Below, in pieces: positions 22,833 to 30,294 of a DNA stretch of 41,439 nt. The notes below the pieces were generated by a model that was not told where the DNA came from, searched no databases, and was given only the letters and a program-made list of their open reading frames with translations. Every line of letters begins with the position of its first letter. Position 1 is the stretch's first letter. Source of the DNA: a virus; IMG/VR virus record IMGVR_UViG_3300021964_000160, positions 1 through 41,439 of that record. One strand, 5' to 3'. The position numbers were made by a program, and so were the translations under genes.

Positions 22833-24206
22833 ATGGACAAGATTGAAACTACAATCATACAAAACCTGGTTTTCAATGAGGACTTCTCTCGCAAGGTCCT
22901 CCCATTTGTGCGAGAAGAATACTTTGAGAACCATCACGAGAGGATTATCTTTACAGAGATATCAAAGTTCATTGTAAAATATAATACTCTCCCAACAACT
23001 GCTGCACTTCAGATTGAGGTCGAGAATAGAACTGACCTAAATGATGAAGTATATAAGCAGACTGTTGAATCTCTTTCTAAACTTGAGCATTCCCCAAATG
23101 ACAAGCAGTGGTTGATTGATACTGCCGAGAAGTGGTGTCGTGATCGTGCAATCTATCTTGCACTAGTAGAGTCAATTAGTATTGCAGACGGAGGTGAAGA
23201 ACAGAAGAAAGGTAGAGATGCTATCCCATCAATTCTTTCCGATGCTCTCGCAGTTTCATTTGATAATCATATTGGACACGATTATCTAAATGATTATGAA
23301 GAACGATACGACTTCTACCATCAGACTGAGGAAAAGATTCCATTCGACTTGGACTTCTTCAACAAGATCACAAAGGGCGGTCTTTGTAATAAGTCTCTCA
23401 ACATTGCTCTTGCGGGCACTGGTGTGGGTAAGTCTTTGTTTATGTGCCATGTTGCCTCTGCTTGCTTATTGCAGAATAAGAATGTTCTGTATATTACGAT
23501 GGAGATGGCTGAAGAAAAGATTGCAGAAAGGATAGACGCCAACCTTCTGAATGTAAATATTCAAGAGATTGCAGATCTCCCACGTCAGATGTTCCAGACA
23601 AAAGTTTCTAACATTTGTCAAAAAACACAGGGTTCACTTATAATTAAAGAATACCCTACAGCGAGTGCTCATAGTGGACACTTTAAAGCACTTCTTAATG
23701 AACTTGCACTTAAGAAATCATTTAGACCTGATATTATTTTCATTGATTACCTTAATATATGTGCTTCCTCGCGATATCGCGCTGGCAGCAATGTCAATTC
23801 ATATACAACTATTAAGTCTATTGCAGAAGAGCTTAGAGGACTGGCTTGTGAAGCAAACGTCCCTATCGTTTCTGCCACGCAGACCACTCGTTCTGGTTAT
23901 GGTAGCTCTGATGTTGAGCTTACTGATACTAGTGAGTCCTTTGGTCTCCCTGCTACTGCTGATCTTATGTTTGCCCTTATTAGCACAGATGAGCTTGAAG
24001 AACTCGGACAAATTATGGTGAAGCAGTTAAAGAATCGTTATAACGATATCAATATGAACAAGAGGTTTGTGGTTGGTATTGACCGTGCAAAGATGAGATT
24101 GTTTGATTGTGAGCAGTCTGCACAGAACGATATCCTTGACAGCGGACAGGAAGAGGAGTATAATAATGAGGATAAATCTAAGAAATTCGCATCGCTTAAA
24201 TTCTAA
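22833..24206 (+). CDS. 41: gp41 replicative DNA helicase
   Basis: A 457-residue DnaB-type hexameric helicase that moves on the lagging strand and partners primase gp61 (34062). The Walker A motif is AGTGVGKSLF near residue 194-203, Walker B is IIFIDYLNICASS, and SATQTTRSGY follows with the arginine finger region. The N-terminal domain (IQNLVFNEDFSRKVLPFV) binds the primase in this family. Close to T4 gp41 (475 residues). A consensus promoter for mazG is embedded in its 3' end. Confidence 0.95.
   Translation: MDKIETTIIQNLVFNEDFSRKVLPFVREEYFENHHERIIFTEISKFIVKYNTLPTTAALQIEVENRTDLNDEVYKQTVESLSKLEHSPNDKQWLIDTAEKWCRDRAIYLALVESISIADGGEEQKKGRDAIPSILSDALAVSFDNHIGHDYLNDYEERYDFYHQTEEKIPFDLDFFNKITKGGLCNKSLNIALAGTGVGKSLFMCHVASACLLQNKNVLYITMEMAEEKIAERIDANLLNVNIQEIADLPRQMFQTKVSNICQKTQGSLIIKEYPTASAHSGHFKALLNELALKKSFRPDIIFIDYLNICASSRYRAGSNVNSYTTIKSIAEELRGLACEANVPIVSATQTTRSGYGSSDVELTDTSESFGLPATADLMFALISTDELEELGQIMVKQLKNRYNDINMNKRFVVGIDRAKMRLFDCEQSAQNDILDSGQEEEYNNEDKSKKFASLKF
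24136..24164 (+). promoter_or_regulatory. Consensus sigma70-like promoter in the end of gp41
   Basis: TTGACA (24136-24141), 17 nt, TATAAT (24159-24164). It reads into mazG and the small ORFs that follow. It overlaps coding sequence, as does the promoter at 11072. Confidence 0.8.
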
Positions 24207-24207
24207 T

Positions 24208-24612
24208 ATGACTGTAAATACACAACGATACCTTGAATTTGTAAATGGCGTTACTTCAGAACAAAGTAAAGATGCTGATGCCTTTGAGTATCGTATTCAA
24301 GAACTTCGTGGAAAAGGATTTGAGACACACCGACTTCTTACTGCTGCTGTAGGAATGTCTGCTGAGGCAGGTGAGTTTACTGAAGTTGTAAAGAAGATTA
24401 TTTTCCAGGGCAAACCAGTAAACGAAGAGAACCTGTTTCATCTCAAACGTGAACTTGGAGACATTATGTGGTATGTTGCACAAGCATGTATGGGACTTAA
24501 TGTTTCTCTTGATGAAGTCATTGAGATGAATGTTGATAAACTCAAAGCACGATATCCCGGTGGAGAGTTTGATGTCCATCACTCTGAAAACCGAGTTGAT
24601 GGGGATGTTTGA
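24208..24612 (+). CDS. mazG: MazG-like nucleotide pyrophosphohydrolase
   Basis: A 134-residue all-helical enzyme. The metal-binding pattern is clear: AEAGEFTEVVKK (E-x-x-E) and ELGDIMWYVAQAC (E-x-x-D) in the usual spacing. MazG hydrolyses nucleoside triphosphates, and cyanophage MazG has been discussed as acting on (p)ppGpp or on dGTP and dCTP. The ATG at 24208 follows the gp41 stop by one base. The longer open frame to 24103 overlaps gp41 and is rejected. It has its own consensus promoter and leads a run of small ORFs. Confidence 0.88.
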   Translation: MTVNTQRYLEFVNGVTSEQSKDADAFEYRIQELRGKGFETHRLLTAAVGMSAEAGEFTEVVKKIIFQGKPVNEENLFHLKRELGDIMWYVAQACMGLNVSLDEVIEMNVDKLKARYPGGEFDVHHSENRVDGDV

Positions 24613-24761
24613 TGGGTAAAAAGAAAAAATCAAAGGACGAATGGTCCTATGATAAAACCCCAGAAACTGAAGAAGCAATTAAACGCCTACATGAAACAAT
24701 TCGTATGCGTAAATTAAAAGAACAAGATGACAAACTAAACTACGAAACAGGTGGAAAATGA
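24612..24761 (+). CDS. 49-residue lysine-rich small protein
   Basis: MGKKKKSKDEWSYDKTPETE then EAIKRLHETIRMRKLKEQDD; a basic start and one amphipathic helix. It overlaps the mazG stop by one base and the next ORF by 4 nt, which argues for a real coupled gene. Function unknown. Confidence 0.55.
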   Translation: MGKKKKSKDEWSYDKTPETEEAIKRLHETIRMRKLKEQDDKLNYETGGK

Positions 24762-24934
24762 CTGATAAGATTATCACTATTGAATTGGATATTCGTGTTG
24801 CCGCAGCAGTACGTGAGACACTTTTTCGCACTACAAAACAAGATAGTTACGAATTTCCATCAGAACGTACAGTAGATATTCGTAACGCAATTGTTGCTCT
24901 GGACGAACAGATTCAATCAGCATTGGATGTTTAA
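24758..24934 (+). CDS. 58-residue small protein
   Basis: MTDKIITIELDIRVAAAVRE then TLFRTTKQDSYEFPSERTVD; a strand followed by helices. It overlaps its neighbours on both sides (4 nt and 8 nt). No family is recognised. Confidence 0.55.
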   Translation: MTDKIITIELDIRVAAAVRETLFRTTKQDSYEFPSERTVDIRNAIVALDEQIQSALDV

Positions 24935-25145
24935 AAACAACTCTAGTGAATATACTCACGGTGGTCTTAAACGAGATCCCGTTAATATTCTCAGACTCAT
25001 CAGTGACTTAGAAGGTTCTTATCAGTTGCTCAAATATATGGCATATGATGAGGACATGGAAGTTCTAGAAGAAATGAAGACCCGATATTACAAAGCGTAC
25101 TTTAAAATACTAAAACAACAAAAAAATGAAAATTCTAACACTTGA
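24927..25145 (+). CDS. 72-residue small protein
   Basis: MFKNNSSEYTHGGLKRDPVN then ILRLISDLEGSYQLLKYMAY and a charged helix with ARYYKAYFK-like content (actual residues TRYYKAYFKIL). ATG 24927 is chosen over a TTG at 24891. It overlaps the previous stop by 8 nt and the next gene by 20 nt. Function unknown. Confidence 0.58.
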   Translation: MFKNNSSEYTHGGLKRDPVNILRLISDLEGSYQLLKYMAYDEDMEVLEEMKTRYYKAYFKILKQQKNENSNT

Positions 25146-25341
25146 AGATTATCAAAAAGCAGGCGAAACATTTTGGCCTAAGTATTGGTATGTTGCTAAG
25201 GAACTTGGAGAGGATGCAAAATCAGAGGACATCCTTAAAGTTATGGAAGCAGTTGGTGGTATTGCAATAAAGTTTGCATTAGATGAGAAAGAAGGACCTT
25301 TTGGTTTTAACAAAAAGAAAGAGGAAAGTAATGACTCATGA
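25126..25341 (+). CDS. 71-residue small acidic protein
   Basis: MKILTLEDYQKAGETFWPKY then WYVAKELGEDAKSEDILKVM; mostly helical, acidic, with the tail GPFGFNKKKEESNDS. It overlaps both neighbours and so belongs to the mazG gene string. Function unknown. Confidence 0.58.
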   Translation: MKILTLEDYQKAGETFWPKYWYVAKELGEDAKSEDILKVMEAVGGIAIKFALDEKEGPFGFNKKKEESNDS

Positions 25342-25612
25342 AGAAATGCTTGAAGAAGCAAAAATGCGTGAGAAGCAGAATAAAGTAATTGTTCCTGAGG
25401 GTGCAGAATTGTTCGATGATTGTTTTTACGTTTGGGAAACAAGATTCGGACTTTTTTCATCAATGACTACCGAAGGTCGTAACATGTTGACCGGTGGAGT
25501 GAGAGATAATGTCGTCATAATGACTCGATGGCATCTTAAATGTGAGCAGGAAGGTTGGCCCGAAGGTAGCGTCAAGGTAATTCATAGTGCTTCTATGGGA
25601 GTAAAGTTATAA
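25331..25612 (+). CDS. 93-residue conserved-type small protein
   Basis: MTHEEMLEEAKMREKQNKVI, then VPEGAELFDDCFYVWETRFG and VIMTRWHLKCEQEGWPEGSV. The ATG at 25331 follows GAGGAAAG and is preferred to the ATG at 25283. An N-terminal helix and a Trp-rich second half are the visible features. It is the last gene of the mazG string, with a TATAAATA late box on its final codons. No function is known. Confidence 0.65.
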   Translation: MTHEEMLEEAKMREKQNKVIVPEGAELFDDCFYVWETRFGLFSSMTTEGRNMLTGGVRDNVVIMTRWHLKCEQEGWPEGSVKVIHSASMGVKL

Positions 25613-25615
25613 ATA
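25608..25615 (+). promoter_or_regulatory. T4 late promoter consensus TATAAATA
   Basis: An exact match to the T4 late box, overlapping the stop of the previous gene and lying 29 nt before the 25645 start. It marks the switch from the early/middle mazG string to virion-type genes. Confidence 0.75.
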
Positions 25616-25644
25616 CTTTTACGGAAAGTAATTTAGACATCAAG

Positions 25645-26631
25645 ATGAATCGCCACGACTTGCAAAAACTTGCTGAAGCATACTCTAATGTTCATGAAAA
25701 AAAGGACACTTCGTATCTTGAGACTGATATGAAGAAGCGTCAGGAGAATAACGAGAAGGCGCGTAAAGATATGGCAAAAGTGAAGGGTCAAAAGAACCCT
25801 CACTTTGAATCTGTTGAAGTTGAAGAAGAGAAAAAAGAACTTCCCAAGAGCAAGATGTTCCGTAAGGCAGGAAACTTAGGACGTGAAGTTGTAAGTCCTT
25901 CTGTTAGTGATGATCAACGTCAGAAAGCATATGATCGTTCTAAGAAGATTGTTAAGACTCTGAACAAAGCAAATGAAGAAGTTGAGAATGTAGAAGAAGC
26001 AGAGCAGAGAATGAAGGCAAAGGCTGATAAAAAGATGAAGGTTTATGGTGGTCCGGCATACATCAAGAAACCCAAAGATGAAGTAAAGTATGAAGGAGTC
26101 AGTGGTTTTGCTGCTGCATACCAGGAAGTCTATGAAGTAGAAGAGACTGAGACTGTTGCTGAAGATGATAAGTCTTATGATCGCAATCGTAAGAGAGCAG
26201 CACAAAGAGCAGCAGATAGAAACGCTGCTCGTGCCGCAGGTAAGACTGGTGTAGTTCCTGGCGTAGGTTATGTAACTGCTAGAAAAGAGAAAGAAAGTTA
26301 TACAGATTCAAAGGGTGTTGAGCGTCATAAGTCTGGTGCTAAGAATGAAGAAGTGAATCTGGAAGGTAATCCAGTATATGAAGCAACTAAAGCAGACATC
26401 AAAGAATTTGTTGGTGCTATGATCGGTAATGCAGTAAAGGGTGCTGCAAAGGCAGCAGTTTCTAATCCTGTAGGTGCAGGAGTTGTTGGTGGAACTGTTG
26501 GTGCTGCAACTGGTGGAAAAAAAAAAGTTAAAAGAGCAGTAGCAACTGGTACTGGTGCCGCTGCCGGTGCTGCACTTGGTGGACTTCCCGGCGCTGTAGT
26601 CGGAGGACTTGCTGGTCGCGCACTTTCATGA
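25645..26631 (+). CDS. Lysine/Glu-rich probable virion protein with C-terminal glycine zipper
   Basis: A 328-residue protein with no recognised enzyme domain. It begins MNRHDLQKLAEAYSNVHEKK. Residues about 20-235 are charged and repetitive, with FAAAYQEVYEVEETE and acidic linkers (EVEEEKK, NEEVENVEEAEQ). The last 75 residues form a glycine/alanine hydrophobic stretch (VGAGVVGGTVGAATGG, AAAGAALGGLPGAVVGGLAG) of the glycine-zipper type. That could insert in or cross a membrane. The TATAAATA box and its place before other virion-type genes suggest a late structural or ejected protein. Function is unproven. Confidence 0.7.
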   Translation: MNRHDLQKLAEAYSNVHEKKDTSYLETDMKKRQENNEKARKDMAKVKGQKNPHFESVEVEEEKKELPKSKMFRKAGNLGREVVSPSVSDDQRQKAYDRSKKIVKTLNKANEEVENVEEAEQRMKAKADKKMKVYGGPAYIKKPKDEVKYEGVSGFAAAYQEVYEVEETETVAEDDKSYDRNRKRAAQRAADRNAARAAGKTGVVPGVGYVTARKEKESYTDSKGVERHKSGAKNEEVNLEGNPVYEATKADIKEFVGAMIGNAVKGAAKAAVSNPVGAGVVGGTVGAATGGKKKVKRAVATGTGAAAGAALGGLPGAVVGGLAGRALS

Positions 26632-26637
26632 TATAAT
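26609..26637 (+). promoter_or_regulatory. Possible sigma70-like promoter for tRNA-Ser
   Basis: TTGCTG (26609-26614), 17 nt, TATAAT (26632-26637), just before the tRNA. The -10 is perfect and the -35 half-matched. Confidence 0.45.
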
Positions 26638-26646
26638 AATGTGGAA

Positions 26647-26729
26647 GGAGAGAGTCCGGTTGGTCGAGGACACCGCCTTGAAAGCGGCTGGGTGTAAAAA
26701 CTTCGCAGGTTCGATTCCTGTTCTCTCCG
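26647..26729 (+). tRNA. tRNA-Ser (anticodon UGA)
   Basis: Acceptor GGAGAGA (26647-26653) pairs with TCTCTCC (26722-26728), discriminator G. The anticodon loop CTTGAAA (26677-26683) gives TGA at 26679-26681. The long variable arm is the class II form of serine tRNA. The T stem GCAGG/CCTGT encloses TTCGATT. No CCA is encoded. It would read UCA, a common serine codon in these AT-rich genes. Confidence 0.88.
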
Positions 26730-26733
26730 TTCA

Positions 26734-26740
26734 CTAAATA
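26734..26740 (+). promoter_or_regulatory. T4-late-like promoter box CTAAATA
   Basis: CTAAATATAATATATCGG follows the tRNA by 4 nt and lies 39 nt before the next ATG. TATCATAGG (26752-26760) lies in the leader, as it does downstream of the box at 32276. Confidence 0.6.
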
Positions 26741-26778
26741 TAATATATCGGTATCATAGGAAACTCCCTAGTAGAATT

Positions 26779-28038
26779 ATGAAAAAGTTCAGTCAGTTCC
26801 TTTCCGAAGCAGGTGAGATGACTGTATCTGCTCAAGCCAGAAAAATGGGTTTGAAAGGAGACGGACATGGTGGATGGTATGATCAACAGGGTAACTTTAA
26901 AGCAAAAACTATTGAAGGTAAATTAAAAGTTTTTTCTGGACGTGAGGCAAAGGCAGAAGAAGATAAGCAAAAGAAAAAGAAAGCAGCAGCAGATAATGTA
27001 AGAAGTGCTGCTAAGACTCCTGCTGCAACTCCAGCACAAAAGCAACAACCAGTTGCACAGCAGAAATCAGCACAAGCAACTCAAGCAGCACCTGAAGAAG
27101 AGGAAGGTGAAGCACTAGAATCTACTGGTGCTGTGATTGTATTCGGTCGTTTTAATCCTCCTACAATTGGACATGAGAAACTGTTGAAAGCAGCAGCAAC
27201 TCAGGCAAAGAGAGATGATGCAGATTTAGCAATCTATCCTAGTAGAACTCAGGATAAGAAAAAGAATCCACTTGATCCTAAGACCAAGATTGGATTTATG
27301 AAATCGATGTTCCCGGATTATGAGGAGAATATCTTTGACGATAATAATGCAAAGACTATCTTTGATGTTCTGTCTTCTAAGTATGCAGCCGGATATAAGA
27401 GTGTAACCATCATGGTTGGTCAAGATCGTCTTGCAGAATTCCAAGGTCTTGCTCAGAAGTATAATGGGTCTGACTTATATGCCTTTGATGAAATTAAAGT
27501 TGTTTCTGCTGGTGCCCGTGACCCAGATGCCGATGACGTATCAGGAATGTCTGCATCTAAACTGAGAGCACATGCTGCAGAGGATGATTTTAATTCATTC
27601 TCTAAGGGTGTTCCTAACAAGATGACTGTCATCCAGAAGAAAGAGATGTTCAATGCTGTTCGTAAGTCAATGAATATCAAAGAAGAACTGTGGCAGATTG
27701 CTCCTAAGTTTGATCCTGAATCATTACGTGAGTCATATGTAAAAGGAAAGATTTTCAGAATCGGTGATATTGTAGAGAATTTAAATACTGGACTGGTTGG
27801 ACAAGTCAATCGTCGTGGAACCAACTATATTATCTGTGTAACAGAAGACGGTATTATGTTCAAATCTTGGTTGAGGGATATCAAGGAGTATTCTGAAGTC
27901 AAGATGGATAAACTGATGAGAGATAAGAAGCATCCAAATACTCTTGTAGGAACTGCTGGATTCTTAAAGTATGTTTCACGTATGACTCCAGGTTCAATGC
28001 TCAATAAACGCTACGTTGTAAAGGTGGGAAAGAAGTAA
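26779..28038 (+). CDS. Nucleotidyltransferase-domain protein with capsid-targeting-like N-terminus
   Basis: A 419-residue protein. MKKFSQFLSEAGEM is the capsid-targeting-like start, with L-S-E fitting the prohead protease rule. A Lys/Ala/Gln-rich linker runs to about residue 110. The central domain is a cytidylyltransferase/NMN adenylyltransferase fold: VIVFGRFNPPTIGHEKL carries the nucleotide-binding TIGH (129-132), and SGMSASKLR (about 255-263) is the usual second motif (ISAS-like). The last 90 residues include a beta-rich KOW-like segment, IGDIVENLNTGLVGQVNRRG. Similar proteins in marine phages are annotated cytidylyltransferase. The substrate is unknown. A late box precedes it. Packaging in the head is inference from the N-terminus. 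Confidence 0.82.
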   Translation: MKKFSQFLSEAGEMTVSAQARKMGLKGDGHGGWYDQQGNFKAKTIEGKLKVFSGREAKAEEDKQKKKKAAADNVRSAAKTPAATPAQKQQPVAQQKSAQATQAAPEEEEGEALESTGAVIVFGRFNPPTIGHEKLLKAAATQAKRDDADLAIYPSRTQDKKKNPLDPKTKIGFMKSMFPDYEENIFDDNNAKTIFDVLSSKYAAGYKSVTIMVGQDRLAEFQGLAQKYNGSDLYAFDEIKVVSAGARDPDADDVSGMSASKLRAHAAEDDFNSFSKGVPNKMTVIQKKEMFNAVRKSMNIKEELWQIAPKFDPESLRESYVKGKIFRIGDIVENLNTGLVGQVNRRGTNYIICVTEDGIMFKSWLRDIKEYSEVKMDKLMRDKKHPNTLVGTAGFLKYVSRMTPGSMLNKRYVVKVGKK

Positions 28039-28046
28039 TATAAATA
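28039..28046 (+). promoter_or_regulatory. T4 late promoter consensus TATAAATA
   Basis: Exact late-box match, immediately after the stop of the 26779 gene and 28 nt before the next start. Confidence 0.75.
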
Positions 28047-28073
28047 ATTTCAACTCCTTGTTTTTTGGCAGAA

Positions 28074-28244
28074 ATGAAGTCCTGGAAAGAATTTGCTCAA
28101 GATTTAGAAGAAAAAACTCTTGATCCAGTAGGTCAAGAAGATGGTGATATTGATAACGACGGCGACGAAGATAAGTCAGATGAGTATCTGGCGAAGCGCC
28201 GTAAGGTAGTTGGCAGAGCAATTGCTAAGAAGGGTAAGAAATGA
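28074..28244 (+). CDS. 56-residue protein with EF-hand-like loop
   Basis: Begins MKSWKEFAQDLEEKT, a variant of the shared virion N-terminus. Residues 24-37 (GDIDNDGDEDKSDE) have the D-x-D-x-D-G calcium-binding loop spacing (D25, D27, D29, G30, D31), with Asp rather than Glu at position 12. A basic end (YLAKRRKVVGRAIAKKGKK) follows. It has a late box and overlaps the next gene by 4 nt. Likely a small virion or head protein; calcium binding is inferred. Confidence 0.7.
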   Translation: MKSWKEFAQDLEEKTLDPVGQEDGDIDNDGDEDKSDEYLAKRRKVVGRAIAKKGKK

Positions 28245-30289
28245 CTCCAAAAGAAAAGAAAGAAGCCGCTAATAAGGTGCTTGACGACACGATGACCGTG
28301 AGTCAGGCAAAGCAGCGCAAACTTGATCTGAGAGCAAAAGATTTAGAGATTCGTGCTGGTTCTTTAAAGCGTAAGCAAAAAAATGATGCTGATGCTAAAG
28401 CAAGGAGAGCAAAGGCATCTGCAGATAAAGATGCGAAAGACAAAGAGTCTGCTCAGGATAAAAAAAATGCGGCAGGAACATCTGCTGTAATTTCTAGCAA
28501 AAAAAGAAGAGAAGAAATTGAAGCGAAGAAGTTAGGTAGACTCAAGGACATCGCTGATAAAAGAAAAGAAGGTGTTAAAAAAAGTTTAGACCGTGCAAAA
28601 CAAGTTGCACCAAAAACAAATATTAGTGTCGATAAAAGACAAAGTGATGCTACTGCACTTACCGGACTTGGAAAAGAAGTTGGTAAAGCAGCAGTTGGTG
28701 GTGCAAGAGTGGGATTCAATCTTGCTAAGGCAGGAGCAAAGAGTATTGGTTCTGGAATTGCCGGTGCTAAAGCAGACAGAGCACAAGCAAAGGCAGATAA
28801 GAAAGAACGCAAGATTGAAAAGCGTAATGAAAAACTTGCCTCTGCAAGAGAAAATGAAGTCAAAAGTAGATTGAATAGGAGGAGGTTGAATAAACTCAAT
28901 CCCTTTCGTGGTTCTGGTGGTTCCAATTCTACTGATAATGCTGCAGAAAAAAGAGTTGCAGCAAAAACAAGAAACGATGTTGCAAAGTCTTCCACAAAGT
29001 CTGCAACAAAACCTGAATCAAAATTAGCGGCAATGGTCCGTAAGAGAAAGGAAACTGATTCTGCAACGCAGAAAGCAAAAAGTGATTTCCAAGATAGAAA
29101 CATTTCTAAAAACCTCAAAGCATTAGATAGAGGAAAAGATGACCGTAAAGTCAACACTGCACGTATAGCAAGACGTAGTTCTAATGTTCCTGTTTCTACT
29201 AACAGGAACACATCTAAAACAATGGTAAATCCTGCTCGTAAGGCACTGCCTTCGGGTCAGAAAGCACTGCCTCCAGCAGGTGGAGTTAACAGACCAAACC
29301 CCCAATCATCAGCAGGTGCAGGTAACATGTCTGACGCACAAAGAGCACGAAAGGATCCCGCATTCAGAAGAGAATTAATCAAAAAGAGAAGTAAGGGTAT
29401 GAACGAAGAGTTCTATCAATACCTTTTGGAGATTGAGAAAATGGATAAGAAGACCGATAAGGTTATCGACATCATGAAGGGCAAGAACAAGATTGAAATC
29501 TCTCCAAAAATTAGTGAAGGAGTCACTGGTGGTATTCTGATCCAGGATGCTGAAGATTATACCCCCCTTGAGATTGAAACTGTTGACGTAATCAAAGCAA
29601 AACCACTAAAAGAATATAGCACTCTAGTGAGGCAGGGTATCAAGGTTGGTGGTAAGAAAGGTGGCAGAGCAGTTCAAGCAGGTGAGAAAGCAGCAGTTGC
29701 TAAGGGACAAGAGATGAAAGCAAAAGCAGCAAAACCTGCAGAAGCAGGAAAGGGTGAAAAGATTGGTGCTGTTGTAGGTGGAGTCGCTGGTGGTCTTGCC
29801 GGTGGGGTTCTCGATGGACCTTTGCCTGTTGGTGATATTGTTGGTGGTATTGCTGGATCTAAGATTGGTGGCGCAATCGGTAAAAAATTCGACAAGAAAC
29901 CTCCCATGAAAGAAGAAGCATCAGACGCAATGAAGGATCGTCAACTAGAGCGTGGCGGTATGGGTGCTAGAAGGGCACCAAAGAAACCAATTAGTAATAC
30001 ACCTAATACATTCGGTAAGAAGAAACCTGCTGCTGGTCCTTCTGCACTGGACATAGTAAAGTCTAAAATCCGTACTCAATACGGAGATAAAGCAATCATG
30101 GATACCAAGAAGGAGCACTTTGATTGGCGTTCTGAACTCAATTATGTTGAGGAAGAAGGTAAGAAGGATGCTTGCTACAAAAAAGTAAAGGCATCTGCTA
30201 AGGTGTGGCCTTCTGCTTATGCTTCTGGTCGTCTTGTTCAGTGCCGTAAGAAAGGTGCTGCTAACTACGGAAACTCCAAAAAGGACTGA
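28241..30289 (+). CDS. Large lysine-rich probable virion protein with Cys/Trp C-terminal module
   Basis: A 682-residue, very basic protein. Residues 1-330 are lysine/alanine/arginine-rich and partly coiled, with no recognisable enzyme domain. A second Met, MNEEFYQYLLEIEK (near residue 387), starts a more ordered half. A glycine zipper, GAVVGGVAGGLAGGVLDGP and DIVGGIAGSKIGGAIGKKF, lies around residues 507-550. The end has KKDACYKKVKASAKVWPSAY then ASGRLVQCRKKG, a short module that I recall from marine phages and large viruses, where it is annotated as a domain of unknown function (possibly DUF5872). The composition suggests binding to packaged DNA. Late expression fits the box at 28039. Confidence 0.7.
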   Translation: MTPKEKKEAANKVLDDTMTVSQAKQRKLDLRAKDLEIRAGSLKRKQKNDADAKARRAKASADKDAKDKESAQDKKNAAGTSAVISSKKRREEIEAKKLGRLKDIADKRKEGVKKSLDRAKQVAPKTNISVDKRQSDATALTGLGKEVGKAAVGGARVGFNLAKAGAKSIGSGIAGAKADRAQAKADKKERKIEKRNEKLASARENEVKSRLNRRRLNKLNPFRGSGGSNSTDNAAEKRVAAKTRNDVAKSSTKSATKPESKLAAMVRKRKETDSATQKAKSDFQDRNISKNLKALDRGKDDRKVNTARIARRSSNVPVSTNRNTSKTMVNPARKALPSGQKALPPAGGVNRPNPQSSAGAGNMSDAQRARKDPAFRRELIKKRSKGMNEEFYQYLLEIEKMDKKTDKVIDIMKGKNKIEISPKISEGVTGGILIQDAEDYTPLEIETVDVIKAKPLKEYSTLVRQGIKVGGKKGGRAVQAGEKAAVAKGQEMKAKAAKPAEAGKGEKIGAVVGGVAGGLAGGVLDGPLPVGDIVGGIAGSKIGGAIGKKFDKKPPMKEEASDAMKDRQLERGGMGARRAPKKPISNTPNTFGKKKPAAGPSALDIVKSKIRTQYGDKAIMDTKKEHFDWRSELNYVEEEGKKDACYKKVKASAKVWPSAYASGRLVQCRKKGAANYGNSKKD

Positions 30290-30294
30290 GTGCT

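Noticed and set aside
24103-24207. N-terminal extension of mazG by 35 residues
   Set aside because: It is an alternative frame of the end of gp41; the MazG domain begins after ATG 24208.
28453-29211. Long minus-strand open frame of 252 codons
   Set aside because: It lies wholly inside the lysine-rich + strand gene at 28241, where AAG/AAA and GCA codons give Leu/Phe/Ser-rich open frames on the other strand. There is no ribosome-binding site or family pattern.
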